Shown here: positions 48,437 to 56,129 of the stretch, piece by piece
Layout: the number at the start of each line of letters is the position of its first letter
How positions within the stretch are numbered: the stretch's first letter is position 1
DNA from: Enterovibrio qingdaonensis
GTDB lineage: Bacteria > Pseudomonadota > Gammaproteobacteria > Enterobacterales > Vibrionaceae
Reading direction: 5' to 3'
Assembly: GCF_028683135.1 (NCBI RefSeq)
Contig: NZ_JAJUBB010000006.1
Coordinates: forward strand, 1 to 64,000
Length of the DNA: 64,000 nucleotides
Made by a program: the position numbers and the translations under genes
The notes under the pieces: generated by a model
The model's database searches: none
What the model was told of the DNA's origin: nothing
What the model saw: the letters and a program-made list of their open reading frames with translations, nothing else

Positions 48437-48736
48437 TTAACGTAAGATTTGGAAGTCAACTTGCTCCACATCGATGTAGGTAAGGCTGACGGTAACCTCC
48501 AGCTTGACGCGGCACTGGCGTCGTTCTTTGGGTAAAAAGAAGAACAGGAACTTGTCCATCGTGATCTTCTCTTCGGCTTCCAGAACCTTGACGTCTTGGG
48601 GCTCAATCCGGAGTAAGACTTTCTGACTCTCTTTCAGCAAAGTCGGTTGAATCTGGCTAAAGGCAGCAGCAAATGCCTGCTGCCTTGTTTCGCCTTTTCC
48701 ACTGACGATGACGTCAGTGGTCAGCTGTTGTTTCAT
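48437..48736 (-). CDS. DUF4312 family protein (EF_0831/AHA_3912-like)
   Basis: 99 residues from ATG 48736, whose codon overlaps the stop of the preceding gene (ATGA). The frame is open further upstream, but that part overlaps the SFCGS gene and has no family character. It is a soluble small protein with a helix (KGETRQQAFAAAFSQIQPTLL), a lysine/arginine-rich loop (FFFLPKERRQCRVKLEV) and beta strands. No signal peptide is seen. Function is unknown; in this setting it may be a cytoplasmic accessory to the membrane pair. Confidence 0.72.
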   Translation of the reverse strand: MKQQLTTDVIVSGKGETRQQAFAAAFSQIQPTLLKESQKVLLRIEPQDVKVLEAEEKITMDKFLFFFLPKERRQCRVKLEVTVSLTYIDVEQVDFQILR

Positions 48737-49101
48737 GCACCGATACCGTGTTTTGCGATAAACGCTTTCACCAGTTTCTCGCCAAGTTCTTCTTTGTCCA
48801 TGAAGCCGAAGCCCAGTACCACACAACCATCGTTGATTGCTGCAATACCTTCTTCGATTGAGCGCATGCCGTAGCGGCACTTGTAACCGTATTTGGTTTG
48901 CGCAGTGATCGCACCTGCACCACCTGAACCACAGAAAGAGATACCCATCTGTGCTTCTTGCTGGTTCATGATGTCGCCCAGTTTCATGTCCGCAGCCATA
49001 CCTGGGATAACAGTCACTTCTGCACCAGCTGCTTCTGCGCCAGCACCTACTTTTTGGCCTTTACCCATACGGTCGCCGATTACAAGTTTCAATACAGACA
49101 T
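48733..49101 (-). CDS. Glycine-rich SFCGS motif family protein (EF_0830/AHA_3911-like)
   Basis: 122 residues, cytosolic, with the hallmark ISFCGSGGAGAITAQTKYGY containing C57 and a second cysteine, C75, in YKCRYGMRS. The glycine-rich loop after a cysteine at the end of a predicted strand recalls the phosphorylated P-loop of PTS EIIB proteins, but the similarity is only in layout. AAGGAG stands eight bases before the ATG. It overlaps the DUF4312 gene by 4 bp. Function is unknown. Confidence 0.72.
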   Translation of the reverse strand: MSVLKLVIGDRMGKGQKVGAGAEAAGAEVTVIPGMAADMKLGDIMNQQEAQMGISFCGSGGAGAITAQTKYGYKCRYGMRSIEEGIAAINDGCVVLGFGFMDKEELGEKLVKAFIAKHGIGA

Positions 49102-49103
49102 GG

Positions 49104-49454
49104 TTACTCTCCTTTGGCAGTGCTTAATTCGTTTTCTTTTGCCACTTCAAAGTGGACAGATAAAAGGTGTGCTTCTTCGTAAGCTAGGTTGTCCATCAGG
49201 CCGCAGACTTGCTCAGCAAGTTTCAGTGACAGCGACGAGATTTCTTCGAACATTTCCAGCTCTAGCTCTGGCAGTGATTCGCCACTGTGTGAGCGCCACG
49301 CCATTGCTTTGATGTGTGTTGCCAGCATTTTTTGTTGCAGGTCATCAGGGTAGATGCCGTTCTCGCCAAGCAGCACAATCGCGCGTTCAGTAACAGATGC
49401 ACCGTGTTCCACGATTTCGGTGCTATCTGGGGTTAGGGTTATTGCCGTTTGCAA
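49104..49454 (-). CDS. Stand-alone single PRD-domain protein (EF_0829/AHA_3910-like)
   Basis: 116 residues, starting with TTG at 49454, which has GGAGAG six bases upstream. The protein is one PRD domain with two candidate phospho-histidines: H47 in LATHIKAMAW and H101 in LLSVHFEVAK (compare H330 and H389 of the regulator at 41915). It has no DNA-binding domain, so it may be a small phospho-acceptor or an anti-regulator. It is the first gene of the cluster, 2 bp before the SFCGS gene. Confidence 0.75.
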   Translation of the reverse strand: MQTAITLTPDSTEIVEHGASVTERAIVLLGENGIYPDDLQQKMLATHIKAMAWRSHSGESLPELELEMFEEISSLSLKLAEQVCGLMDNLAYEEAHLLSVHFEVAKENELSTAKGE

Positions 49455-49760
49455 AGGTGTCTCTCCAGACGTTTTGTTGCGTTGAGTGAAAGATAAAGTG
49501 GAAGGGCGAGCTGGAGCAGACGCTTTTTTTCCACTTCAAACTGGAAACGAAGCGGAAATTAGGGGGAATCCGGAAGAAAATGTGAAAGGGCGCAAAGAAA
49601 ATAGGGGGAATCCCCCAGAAAAACGTGATGAAAAAGGCTTGGAAGTCGTTTCCAGTTTCTGATCTGGAATCAGCGCGCGGTCACAAAAAAGCGCATTTGC
49701 TGGAAAATTGTTGCCTTTGAACAATCAGCTAGGTGTTGTTTTCCTCTTAGATGCGAATAG
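49455..49760. promoter_or_regulatory. Control region of the nine-gene cluster
   Basis: A non-coding region ahead of the first cluster gene. It carries a 13-bp perfect inverted repeat, AAACTGGAAACGA (49538-49550) and TCGTTTCCAGTTT (49646-49658), and a 12-bp direct repeat TAGGGGGAATCC (49560-49571 and 49602-49613) spaced by 42 bp. The second copy extends into the palindrome GGGGGAATCCCCC (49604-49616). These are likely operator sites. No clear sigma-54 promoter was found. Confidence 0.6.
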
Positions 49761-49763
49761 TGA

Positions 49764-49792
49764 TTGCTAGTATCGACGATTCTCTGTACTAT
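49764..49792 (+). promoter_or_regulatory. Sigma-70 promoter of the rpsF operon
   Basis: TTGCTA (49764-49769), 17-bp spacer, TACTAT (49787-49792), about 100 bp before rpsF. Confidence 0.65.
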
Positions 49793-49830
49793 TCTGCCTC
49801 CAAATTCCCGGTCTTTTACTTTCGTTCCTT

Positions 49831-49864
49831 GCTTCCGCTGGATGACTGGGCCAAGCGTGGAAGC
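49831..49864 (+). promoter_or_regulatory. Hairpin in the rpsF leader, possible S6:S18 autoregulatory site
   Basis: GCTTCCGCT (49831-49839) pairs with AGC-GT-GGAAGC (49854-49864) with a 2-base bulge. Leaders of rpsF operons in many bacteria bind the S6:S18 complex through such a structure; that this one does so is inference. Confidence 0.4.
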
Positions 49865-49888
49865 TGAATAATCCGTAAGGAGCAACCA

Positions 49889-50275
49889 ATGCGTCATTAC
49901 GAAATCGTATTCATGGTGCACCCTGATCAAAGCGAGCAAGTTGCTGGCATGATCGAGCGTTACACTGGTTCTATCAAAGAGTCAGGTGGTCAAATCCACC
50001 GTCTAGAAGACTGGGGTCGTCGTCAACTGGCTTACCCAATCAACAAACTGCACAAAGCTCACTACGTTCTGATGAACGTTGAAGCTGACCAAGCTGTTGT
50101 TGATGAGCTGGAAACTGCGTTCCGCTTCAACGACGCTGTGATCCGTAACATGGTCATGCGTACCAAAGGCGCTATCACTGAGCCATCTATCATGATGAAG
50201 GCTAAAGAAGAGCGCGCGCCACGTCGCGAAGAGCGTGCAGAAGCACAATCTGAAGACGAAGCAGCAGCTGAGTAA
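49889..50275 (+). CDS. rpsF: 30S ribosomal protein S6
   Basis: 128 residues. It begins with [22 protein letters not shown], the S6 signature, and ends with an acidic tail (EEREEAEAQ-like, rich in E, A and D) where E. coli S6 receives extra glutamates. AAGGAG precedes the start. It is the first gene of rpsF-priB-rpsR-rplI, the same order as in E. coli. Confidence 0.98.
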   Translation: MRHYEIVFMVHPDQSEQVAGMIERYTGSIKESGGQIHRLEDWGRRQLAYPINKLHKAHYVLMNVEADQAVVDELETAFRFNDAVIRNMVMRTKGAITEPSIMMKAKEERAPRREERAEAQSEDEAAAE

Positions 50276-50284
50276 TTTGATTTG

Positions 50285-50831
<547 letters not shown>

Positions 50832-50864
50832 TCGGCACTGTCCAAGTTAATAGAGGAATAGATA

Positions 50865-51314
50865 ATGCAAGTTATTCTGCTTGATAAAATCGCTAACCTG
50901 GGTGGTCTGGGTGATCAGGTAACTGTTAAGTCTGGTTACGCTCGTAACTTCCTTATCCCACAAGGTAAGGCAGTAATGGCTACTAAGTCTAACGTTGAGC
51001 ATTTCGAAGCTCGTCGTGCAGACCTAGAAGCAAAAGTTGCTGAAACTCTGGCTGCTGCTGAAGCACGCGCAGAGCAAGTTGCTGCACTGGAAGCGGTAGT
51101 TATCGCTTCTAAAGCTGGTGACGAAGGTAAACTGTTCGGTTCTATCGGTACTCGTGACATCGCTGACGCTGTAACTGCAGCTGGCGTTGCTGTATCGAAG
51201 AGCGAAGTTCGCCTGCCAGAAGGTGCACTGCGTAACACTGGTGAGTACGAAATCAGCCTGCAACTGCACTCTGAAGTATTCGCTACTGTTAAGCTGAACG
51301 TTGTTGCTGAGTAA
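50865..51314 (+). CDS. rplI: 50S ribosomal protein L9
   Basis: 149 residues. The N-terminal domain [24 protein letters not shown] is followed by the long connecting helix rich in alanine and glutamate and a C-terminal domain ([20 protein letters not shown]). AGAGGAAT precedes the start. It ends the operon, with a terminator at 51336. Confidence 0.98.
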   Translation: MQVILLDKIANLGGLGDQVTVKSGYARNFLIPQGKAVMATKSNVEHFEARRADLEAKVAETLAAAEARAEQVAALEAVVIASKAGDEGKLFGSIGTRDIADAVTAAGVAVSKSEVRLPEGALRNTGEYEISLQLHSEVFATVKLNVVAE

Positions 51315-51335
51315 TTCAGACACATCGTCGCTTTG

Positions 51336-51365
51336 AAAAAACCGGCCTAAGGGCCGGTTTTTTTG
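51336..51365. terminator. Bidirectional terminator after rplI
   Basis: Stem ACCGGCC (51341-51347) / GGCCGGT (51352-51358), loop TAAG, with A6 before and T7 after. It also ends the convergent DUF481 gene. Confidence 0.92.
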
Positions 51366-51408
51366 TGTCTGCTGTTTCCCTTCAGAATCCGTCAGTCGAC
51401 GTCCTTTT

Positions 51409-52164
51409 TTAGAACGCGTACACCATATTGATGGTAAAGATGGAGTCGAGTTTTTTCAGCCCAGGCGGTACGTCGTTGATGTACTTTTGCGTCGTGGAAA
51501 GCTTGATGCCAAGATCTGCTATTAGGCTGGTGGCAATAGATGCACGGGCTTCCAAGCTGGTATTGCTTGAGCCAGAAATCATGGTAATACGCCCTTCAAA
51601 TTCCGCATTTTCATTAATGTCCCAAGCTAACTCAGCCTGCGCACGCACGATAAATTCTTGGACGTTGTAGGGCATGATGACGTCATCGTCGTCAATCTCA
51701 TCAACATTGGGGCGTTGGTAGCGGTAACCGGGACCTAGCTCCAATAGCAGTGACAAATCTTCGCGCCAGATCGCTTGATAGCCCACACCCGTCGCGAACG
51801 TTAAGTCGGTATAGTACGGACCGTATTTATCATCGAGGTAACTGACATTGCCCAGTACATAGCGTTTCGGGTCAAACTTGTAGTTGGCTTGGCTTTCCGC
51901 TTCTGTTTTGCGTTTATCTTCCTCTCCATCCTTTTCAACCAGCAGAAATCGGGCTTCTGACGTATGTCGGTAGGGGCCTGAAATGTAATCGGTTGCCAGT
52001 CGGCTATTGATCGTCATCGAGTCTGAGTTTCCGGTGAGGGCCTGAAAACCAAGTTCCACTTCTGATTGCCAAGGATCGAGAACATCGGCATTGGCAAAAG
52101 CAGGTAGCGCAACCAGACAAATCAGAGATGCATTCGACAGCGCGGAGGGCATATGGGTTACCAT
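51409..52164 (-). CDS. DUF481 family outer-membrane protein (YdiY-like)
   Basis: 251 residues. A signal peptide (ending near AFANA, residues 22-27) is followed by amphipathic beta strands and a terminal aromatic residue (TINMVYAF), typical of an outer-membrane barrel. Motifs such as WQSEVELGFQALTGNSDSMTIN and KYVLGN/YLDDKYGPY resemble E. coli YdiY, a salt-induced outer membrane protein of unknown role. Starts at 52164 and 52152 are both possible. It is convergent with the rplI operon. Confidence 0.78.
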   Translation of the reverse strand: MVTHMPSALSNASLICLVALPAFANADVLDPWQSEVELGFQALTGNSDSMTINSRLATDYISGPYRHTSEARFLLVEKDGEEDKRKTEAESQANYKFDPKRYVLGNVSYLDDKYGPYYTDLTFATGVGYQAIWREDLSLLLELGPGYRYQRPNVDEIDDDDVIMPYNVQEFIVRAQAELAWDINENAEFEGRITMISGSSNTSLEARASIATSLIADLGIKLSTTQKYINDVPPGLKKLDSIFTINMVYAF

Positions 52165-52319
52165 TACTATAAGAGGTGCAACATTCTATCCGAAACTTTC
52201 ATTTGTGCGTCAGCAAGATGTTAAATTGGCTGAAAAATAAATCGGCTGTACTCTGGGTCGAGCATCTTGAGGTTGTTTGAGTATATAATGGCCTGCGCAA
52301 TGACAAGGTAATAAGTAAT

Positions 52320-53729
52320 ATGGCAGAGCAACGCAGCAAGCAATTTAACTCCAATAAACCCAAAGACCGTCAGGTAGATGCGCTGAAGGTGCCGCCGCAT
52401 TCGTTAGAAGCGGAGCAGTCTGTGCTAGGTGGGCTGATGCTCGATAATGAGCGTTGGGATAGTGTATCCGAAAAAGTGATTGCTTCTGACTTTTACAGTC
52501 GGCCGCACCGTTTGATTTTTGAAAGCACCAAGCGATTGCTCGACGATGGTCATCCGCTGGATTTGATCACGCTTTCCGAGCATTTGGAAAAACATGGCTC
52601 GCTGGAAGATGTTGGCGGCTTTGCTTACCTTGCTGAGCTTGCTAAAAATACGCCAAGTGCGGCGAATATCGTTGCTTATGCGGATATCGTGCGTGAACGT
52701 GCAATGGTGCGTAACCTGATTGGTGTTGCGAACGAAATTGCAGATGCAGGCTACGAGCCGGATGGTCGCACGTCTGAAGACCTGCTGGACATGGCGGAAA
52801 GTAAAGTTTTTGCCATTGCTGAATCCCGCACATCTGAAACGGAAGGGCCGCAAAACATCGACAACGTGTTGTCGAAAACCCTAGAGCGTATCGAAATCCT
52901 GTTCAAATCGCCGCAAGACGGTGTGACAGGTGTGTCGACCGGCTTTACCGACTTGAATAAGAAAACGGCGGGTCTTCAAGGCTCAGATCTCATCATCGTG
53001 GCAGCGCGTCCTTCGATGGGTAAAACCACGTTCGCGATGAACTTGTGTGAAAACGCCGCGATGGATCAGGAGAAGCCGGTTCTTATTTTCTCCCTAGAGA
53101 TGCCAGCCGAACAGCTGATGATGCGTATGCTTGCGTCGCTTTCTCGCGTTGACCAAACAAAAATTCGTACCGGTCAGTTGGATGACGAAGATTGGGCGCG
53201 TATTTCGTCGACCATGGGCATCTTGATGCAAAAACGCAATATGTACATCGATGACAGCTCAGGTCTGACGCCGACAGATGTACGCTCCCGTGCGCGACGT
53301 GTGGCGCGTGAACACGGTGGCCTTTCCATGATCATGGTCGACTACCTTCAGTTAATGCGCGTGCCGGGTCTGCAAGATAACCGTACCCTTGAAATTGCCG
53401 AAATCAGCCGATCGCTAAAAGCATTGGCGAAAGAATTAAACGTGCCCGTTGTTGCCCTGTCGCAGCTTAACCGCTCGCTGGAACAACGTGCCGATAAACG
53501 CCCGGTTAACTCCGACTTGCGTGAATCAGGTGCGATCGAGCAGGATGCTGACTTGATCATGTTCATCTACCGCGATGAAGTGTATAACCCAGAAAGTCCA
53601 TTGAAAGGCATCGCCGAAATTATCCTTGGTAAGCAGCGTAACGGCCCAATCGGCTCTATTCGTCTGACCTTCCAAGGCCAGTATTCTCGCTTCGATAACT
53701 ACGCGGGTCCTGCGTTCGATGAAGAATAA
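52320..53729 (+). CDS. dnaB: Replicative DNA helicase DnaB
   Basis: 469 residues. It unwinds DNA at the fork as a hexamer. The N-terminal helical domain starts PPHSLEAEQSVLGGLMLDNE; the RecA-like domain has Walker A in AARPSMGKTTFAMN, Walker B in MIMVDYLQLM, and the arginine finger region SQLNRSLEQRADKRP. A -10-like TATAAT (52284-52289) lies upstream. It is followed 12 bp later by alr, as in E. coli. Confidence 0.98.
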   Translation: MAEQRSKQFNSNKPKDRQVDALKVPPHSLEAEQSVLGGLMLDNERWDSVSEKVIASDFYSRPHRLIFESTKRLLDDGHPLDLITLSEHLEKHGSLEDVGGFAYLAELAKNTPSAANIVAYADIVRERAMVRNLIGVANEIADAGYEPDGRTSEDLLDMAESKVFAIAESRTSETEGPQNIDNVLSKTLERIEILFKSPQDGVTGVSTGFTDLNKKTAGLQGSDLIIVAARPSMGKTTFAMNLCENAAMDQEKPVLIFSLEMPAEQLMMRMLASLSRVDQTKIRTGQLDDEDWARISSTMGILMQKRNMYIDDSSGLTPTDVRSRARRVAREHGGLSMIMVDYLQLMRVPGLQDNRTLEIAEISRSLKALAKELNVPVVALSQLNRSLEQRADKRPVNSDLRESGAIEQDADLIMFIYRDEVYNPESPLKGIAEIILGKQRNGPIGSIRLTFQGQYSRFDNYAGPAFDEE

Positions 53730-53741
53730 TCCTGAGGTGTT

Positions 53742-54818
53742 ATGAAAGCGGCGACCGCTCTTATCCATACTGGTGCGTTAAACCACAATATCGACATTAT
53801 CCGAGCCATGGCACCCAACAGCCGAGTTTGGGCCATGGTCAAAGCCAACGGCTATGGTCACGGCTTGTTGCCTGTGGCAAAAGCTCTGTCCTCACAAGCG
53901 GATGGCTTTGGGGTTGCGCGACTGGACGAAGCTTTGCAGCTTCGCTCGTCGGGTATCGTCAAACCTATCCTTCTGTTAGAAGGGTTCTATTCCTCGGCTG
54001 ATCTGCCGATTTTGGTAGCCAGCAACCTGCAAACCGCAGTGCACAGCATTGAGCAATTAGAGGCTCTAGAGCGTGCCAACCTTGAACGCCCGTTGACTGT
54101 CTGGTTGAAGATTGATACCGGAATGGGGCGCCTAGGGGTAAGGCCAGAGCAGGTTGCAGAATATATTGCGCGCCTCGACGCTTGTCCTAATGTCGCAGAG
54201 CCGCTGCACTTCATGAGTCACTTTGGCTGTGCGGATGAGCTAGAAAATCCTATCACCCAACAGCAAATTGATGTTTTTTCTGAATTGACGCGAGACCAAG
54301 CGGGAGATCGCTCCATTGCTGCCTCGTCTGGCAGTTTGCTTTGGCCTGCCAGCCATTTCGAATGCGTTCGTCCTGGGATCAGTCTTTATGGTGTCTCACC
54401 GATGTCAGAGCGCAGCGGGGCGGATTTTGGCCTGCAGCCTGTCATGACCATGACATCGAGTTTGATTGCAGTAAGAGACGTGAAAGAAGGCGAGCCTGTG
54501 GGATATGGCGCACGCTGGTTTGCCGATCGTGATACGCGACTCGGCGTGGTTGCCATCGGTTATGGTGACGGTTATCCACGCGTTGCACCAGATGGTACAC
54601 CGCTATTGGTTAATGGACGTAGAGTGCCTTTAGTTGGCCGTGTGTCTATGGATATGCTCACTGTGGATCTTGGACCAGACTCGACGGATCGCGTGGGTGA
54701 TGAAGTCGTGCTGTGGGGTAAAGAGCTCCCGGTTGAAGAAGTGGCGCGCCACGTTGGAACGATTGGCTATGAACTCGTGACCAACCTGACCTCTCGCGTT
54801 GAACTCGTATACACCTGA
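53742..54818 (+). CDS. alr: Alanine racemase
   Basis: 358 residues. It interconverts L- and D-alanine for the cell wall. The PLP lysine is K34 in [11 protein letters not shown]. The second catalytic tyrosine lies in PVGYGARWF, and the C-terminal [11 protein letters not shown] is conserved. It follows dnaB. Confidence 0.97.
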   Translation: MKAATALIHTGALNHNIDIIRAMAPNSRVWAMVKANGYGHGLLPVAKALSSQADGFGVARLDEALQLRSSGIVKPILLLEGFYSSADLPILVASNLQTAVHSIEQLEALERANLERPLTVWLKIDTGMGRLGVRPEQVAEYIARLDACPNVAEPLHFMSHFGCADELENPITQQQIDVFSELTRDQAGDRSIAASSGSLLWPASHFECVRPGISLYGVSPMSERSGADFGLQPVMTMTSSLIAVRDVKEGEPVGYGARWFADRDTRLGVVAIGYGDGYPRVAPDGTPLLVNGRRVPLVGRVSMDMLTVDLGPDSTDRVGDEVVLWGKELPVEEVARHVGTIGYELVTNLTSRVELVYT

Positions 54819-54836
54819 ATTATGTTGTAGGTTGTC

Positions 54837-56087
54837 TTGAAAAAATCATTATCAAAAGCCGTAACGCTGGTTACGGCTTTCTTTTGCTTGTCTTCCGCCG
54901 CGATGGCGGAAAAACAAGAGGTTACAGTACCTGATATTGAGGTCGTCCCGTTTGCCTTCTCTACCGAACAGATGGGCTTTTCTGCGGGGTTAGCCGGTTT
55001 ATGGAAAGGTGCTGGGCAGCCTCAAGCATCATTGTTTGCCGCAGGGCTAGGCTCCTCGACTGGCACCTGGTTAAGCTTTATCGCTGCCAATAACTATGCG
55101 TTGGCTGCAGACAGTCGCTGGCTATTTGGTGGACAGTTTTATGAAGCTGACTATAAGCAATTTGACTATTACCTCGGTAACGCAGCCTCCAATGATTCTG
55201 CATTTGATGACCGAATTAAGCTCGACAGTCGAGAAGCGCAGCACCATCTCTCTTTTCGCTATATTTTGCCTTTGGGGGCTGCAGAGTCATCACCTATCCG
55301 CGCTGCGTTAACGCCAAAACGCCCTGTGGATGGCAACGCGCCATGGAACAGCGGCGTGTCGTCTATCGATTTTCGTCCTTTCTATAAAGCGCAACATCTC
55401 ACGGGGGATGGGGCAGACAAAGTGAGCGAGTTTTCTGATGCTTCTGAAGTCTGGGGATTAGAAACCCGATTCAAATGGGACAACCGCGACAGCACGACCA
55501 ATCCTACTAAAGGCAGTGTGAGTGAGTTCATCCTGACCGTCGATCCGGGCTCAGACAATCGCGCGAGTTGGTGGAAGTGGGAAGCCAGCCAAAGCTGGTA
55601 CTGGAGTTTGGGTGATTGGGAAGAGATGGCCAAAGAGCAGGTGTTTGCGTTCAACATCTATACCGCTGACACGCCAAGCTGGAATGAAACCTCTAACATC
55701 AATGGTCAAACCGCCTATAACAGACCTCCTGAGTTTGCTAGCGTGCGTCTAGGTGGCTTATATCGCCTCCGCAGTTTCCAAACCGGACGCTACGCTGATC
55801 GCTCTGCACTTAGCTACAGCATGGAGTATCGCGTGATACCGGAATGGCAGCCGCTTGGCGATGTACCCGTGTTCAATTGGTACGATGTACCTTGGTGGCA
55901 GTGGGTGTTGTTTGCGGATGTGGGCCGTGTGGCCGATGATTTCAACCTAGAAACCCTCCATGAAAACATGAAATGGAGTGCAGGGGTTGCAATGCGCTTT
56001 CAGGTGGAAGGCATCGTGGTACGCTCAGAAATGGCTCTTGGAAGTGAAGAAGGCTTATTTCGGGTGATGATTAATCAGCCGTTTTAA
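54837..56087 (+). CDS. BamA/TamA-like outer-membrane beta-barrel protein (surface antigen D15 type)
   Basis: 416 residues with a TTG start at 54837 and a signal peptide (cleavage near AMA, residue about 24). The rest is a 16-strand-like barrel with aromatic strand ends and a final phenylalanine (MINQPF). A loop motif LRSFQTGRY recalls the RGF/RGY loop of the Omp85 family, and no POTRA domains are present. Such POTRA-less barrels are common in vibrios, and their role is unknown. It lies 18 bp after alr and may be read through from it. Confidence 0.68.
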   Translation: MKKSLSKAVTLVTAFFCLSSAAMAEKQEVTVPDIEVVPFAFSTEQMGFSAGLAGLWKGAGQPQASLFAAGLGSSTGTWLSFIAANNYALAADSRWLFGGQFYEADYKQFDYYLGNAASNDSAFDDRIKLDSREAQHHLSFRYILPLGAAESSPIRAALTPKRPVDGNAPWNSGVSSIDFRPFYKAQHLTGDGADKVSEFSDASEVWGLETRFKWDNRDSTTNPTKGSVSEFILTVDPGSDNRASWWKWEASQSWYWSLGDWEEMAKEQVFAFNIYTADTPSWNETSNINGQTAYNRPPEFASVRLGGLYRLRSFQTGRYADRSALSYSMEYRVIPEWQPLGDVPVFNWYDVPWWQWVLFADVGRVADDFNLETLHENMKWSAGVAMRFQVEGIVVRSEMALGSEEGLFRVMINQPF

Positions 56088-56092
56088 TGAGC

Positions 56093-56125
56093 AAAAAGCC
56101 CCAACGCTATGCGTTGGGGCTTTTT
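56093..56125. terminator. Bidirectional terminator after the D15-like gene
   Basis: Ten-bp stem GCCCCAACGC (56098-56107) / GCGTTGGGGC (56111-56120), loop TAT, with A5 before and T5 after. Confidence 0.93.
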
Positions 56126-56129
56126 CGTT

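Noticed and set aside
49455-49888. Sigma-54 promoter for the nine-gene cluster
   Set aside because: No GG-N10-GC element of the right form was seen on the minus strand, and the regulator has no sigma-54 activation domain.
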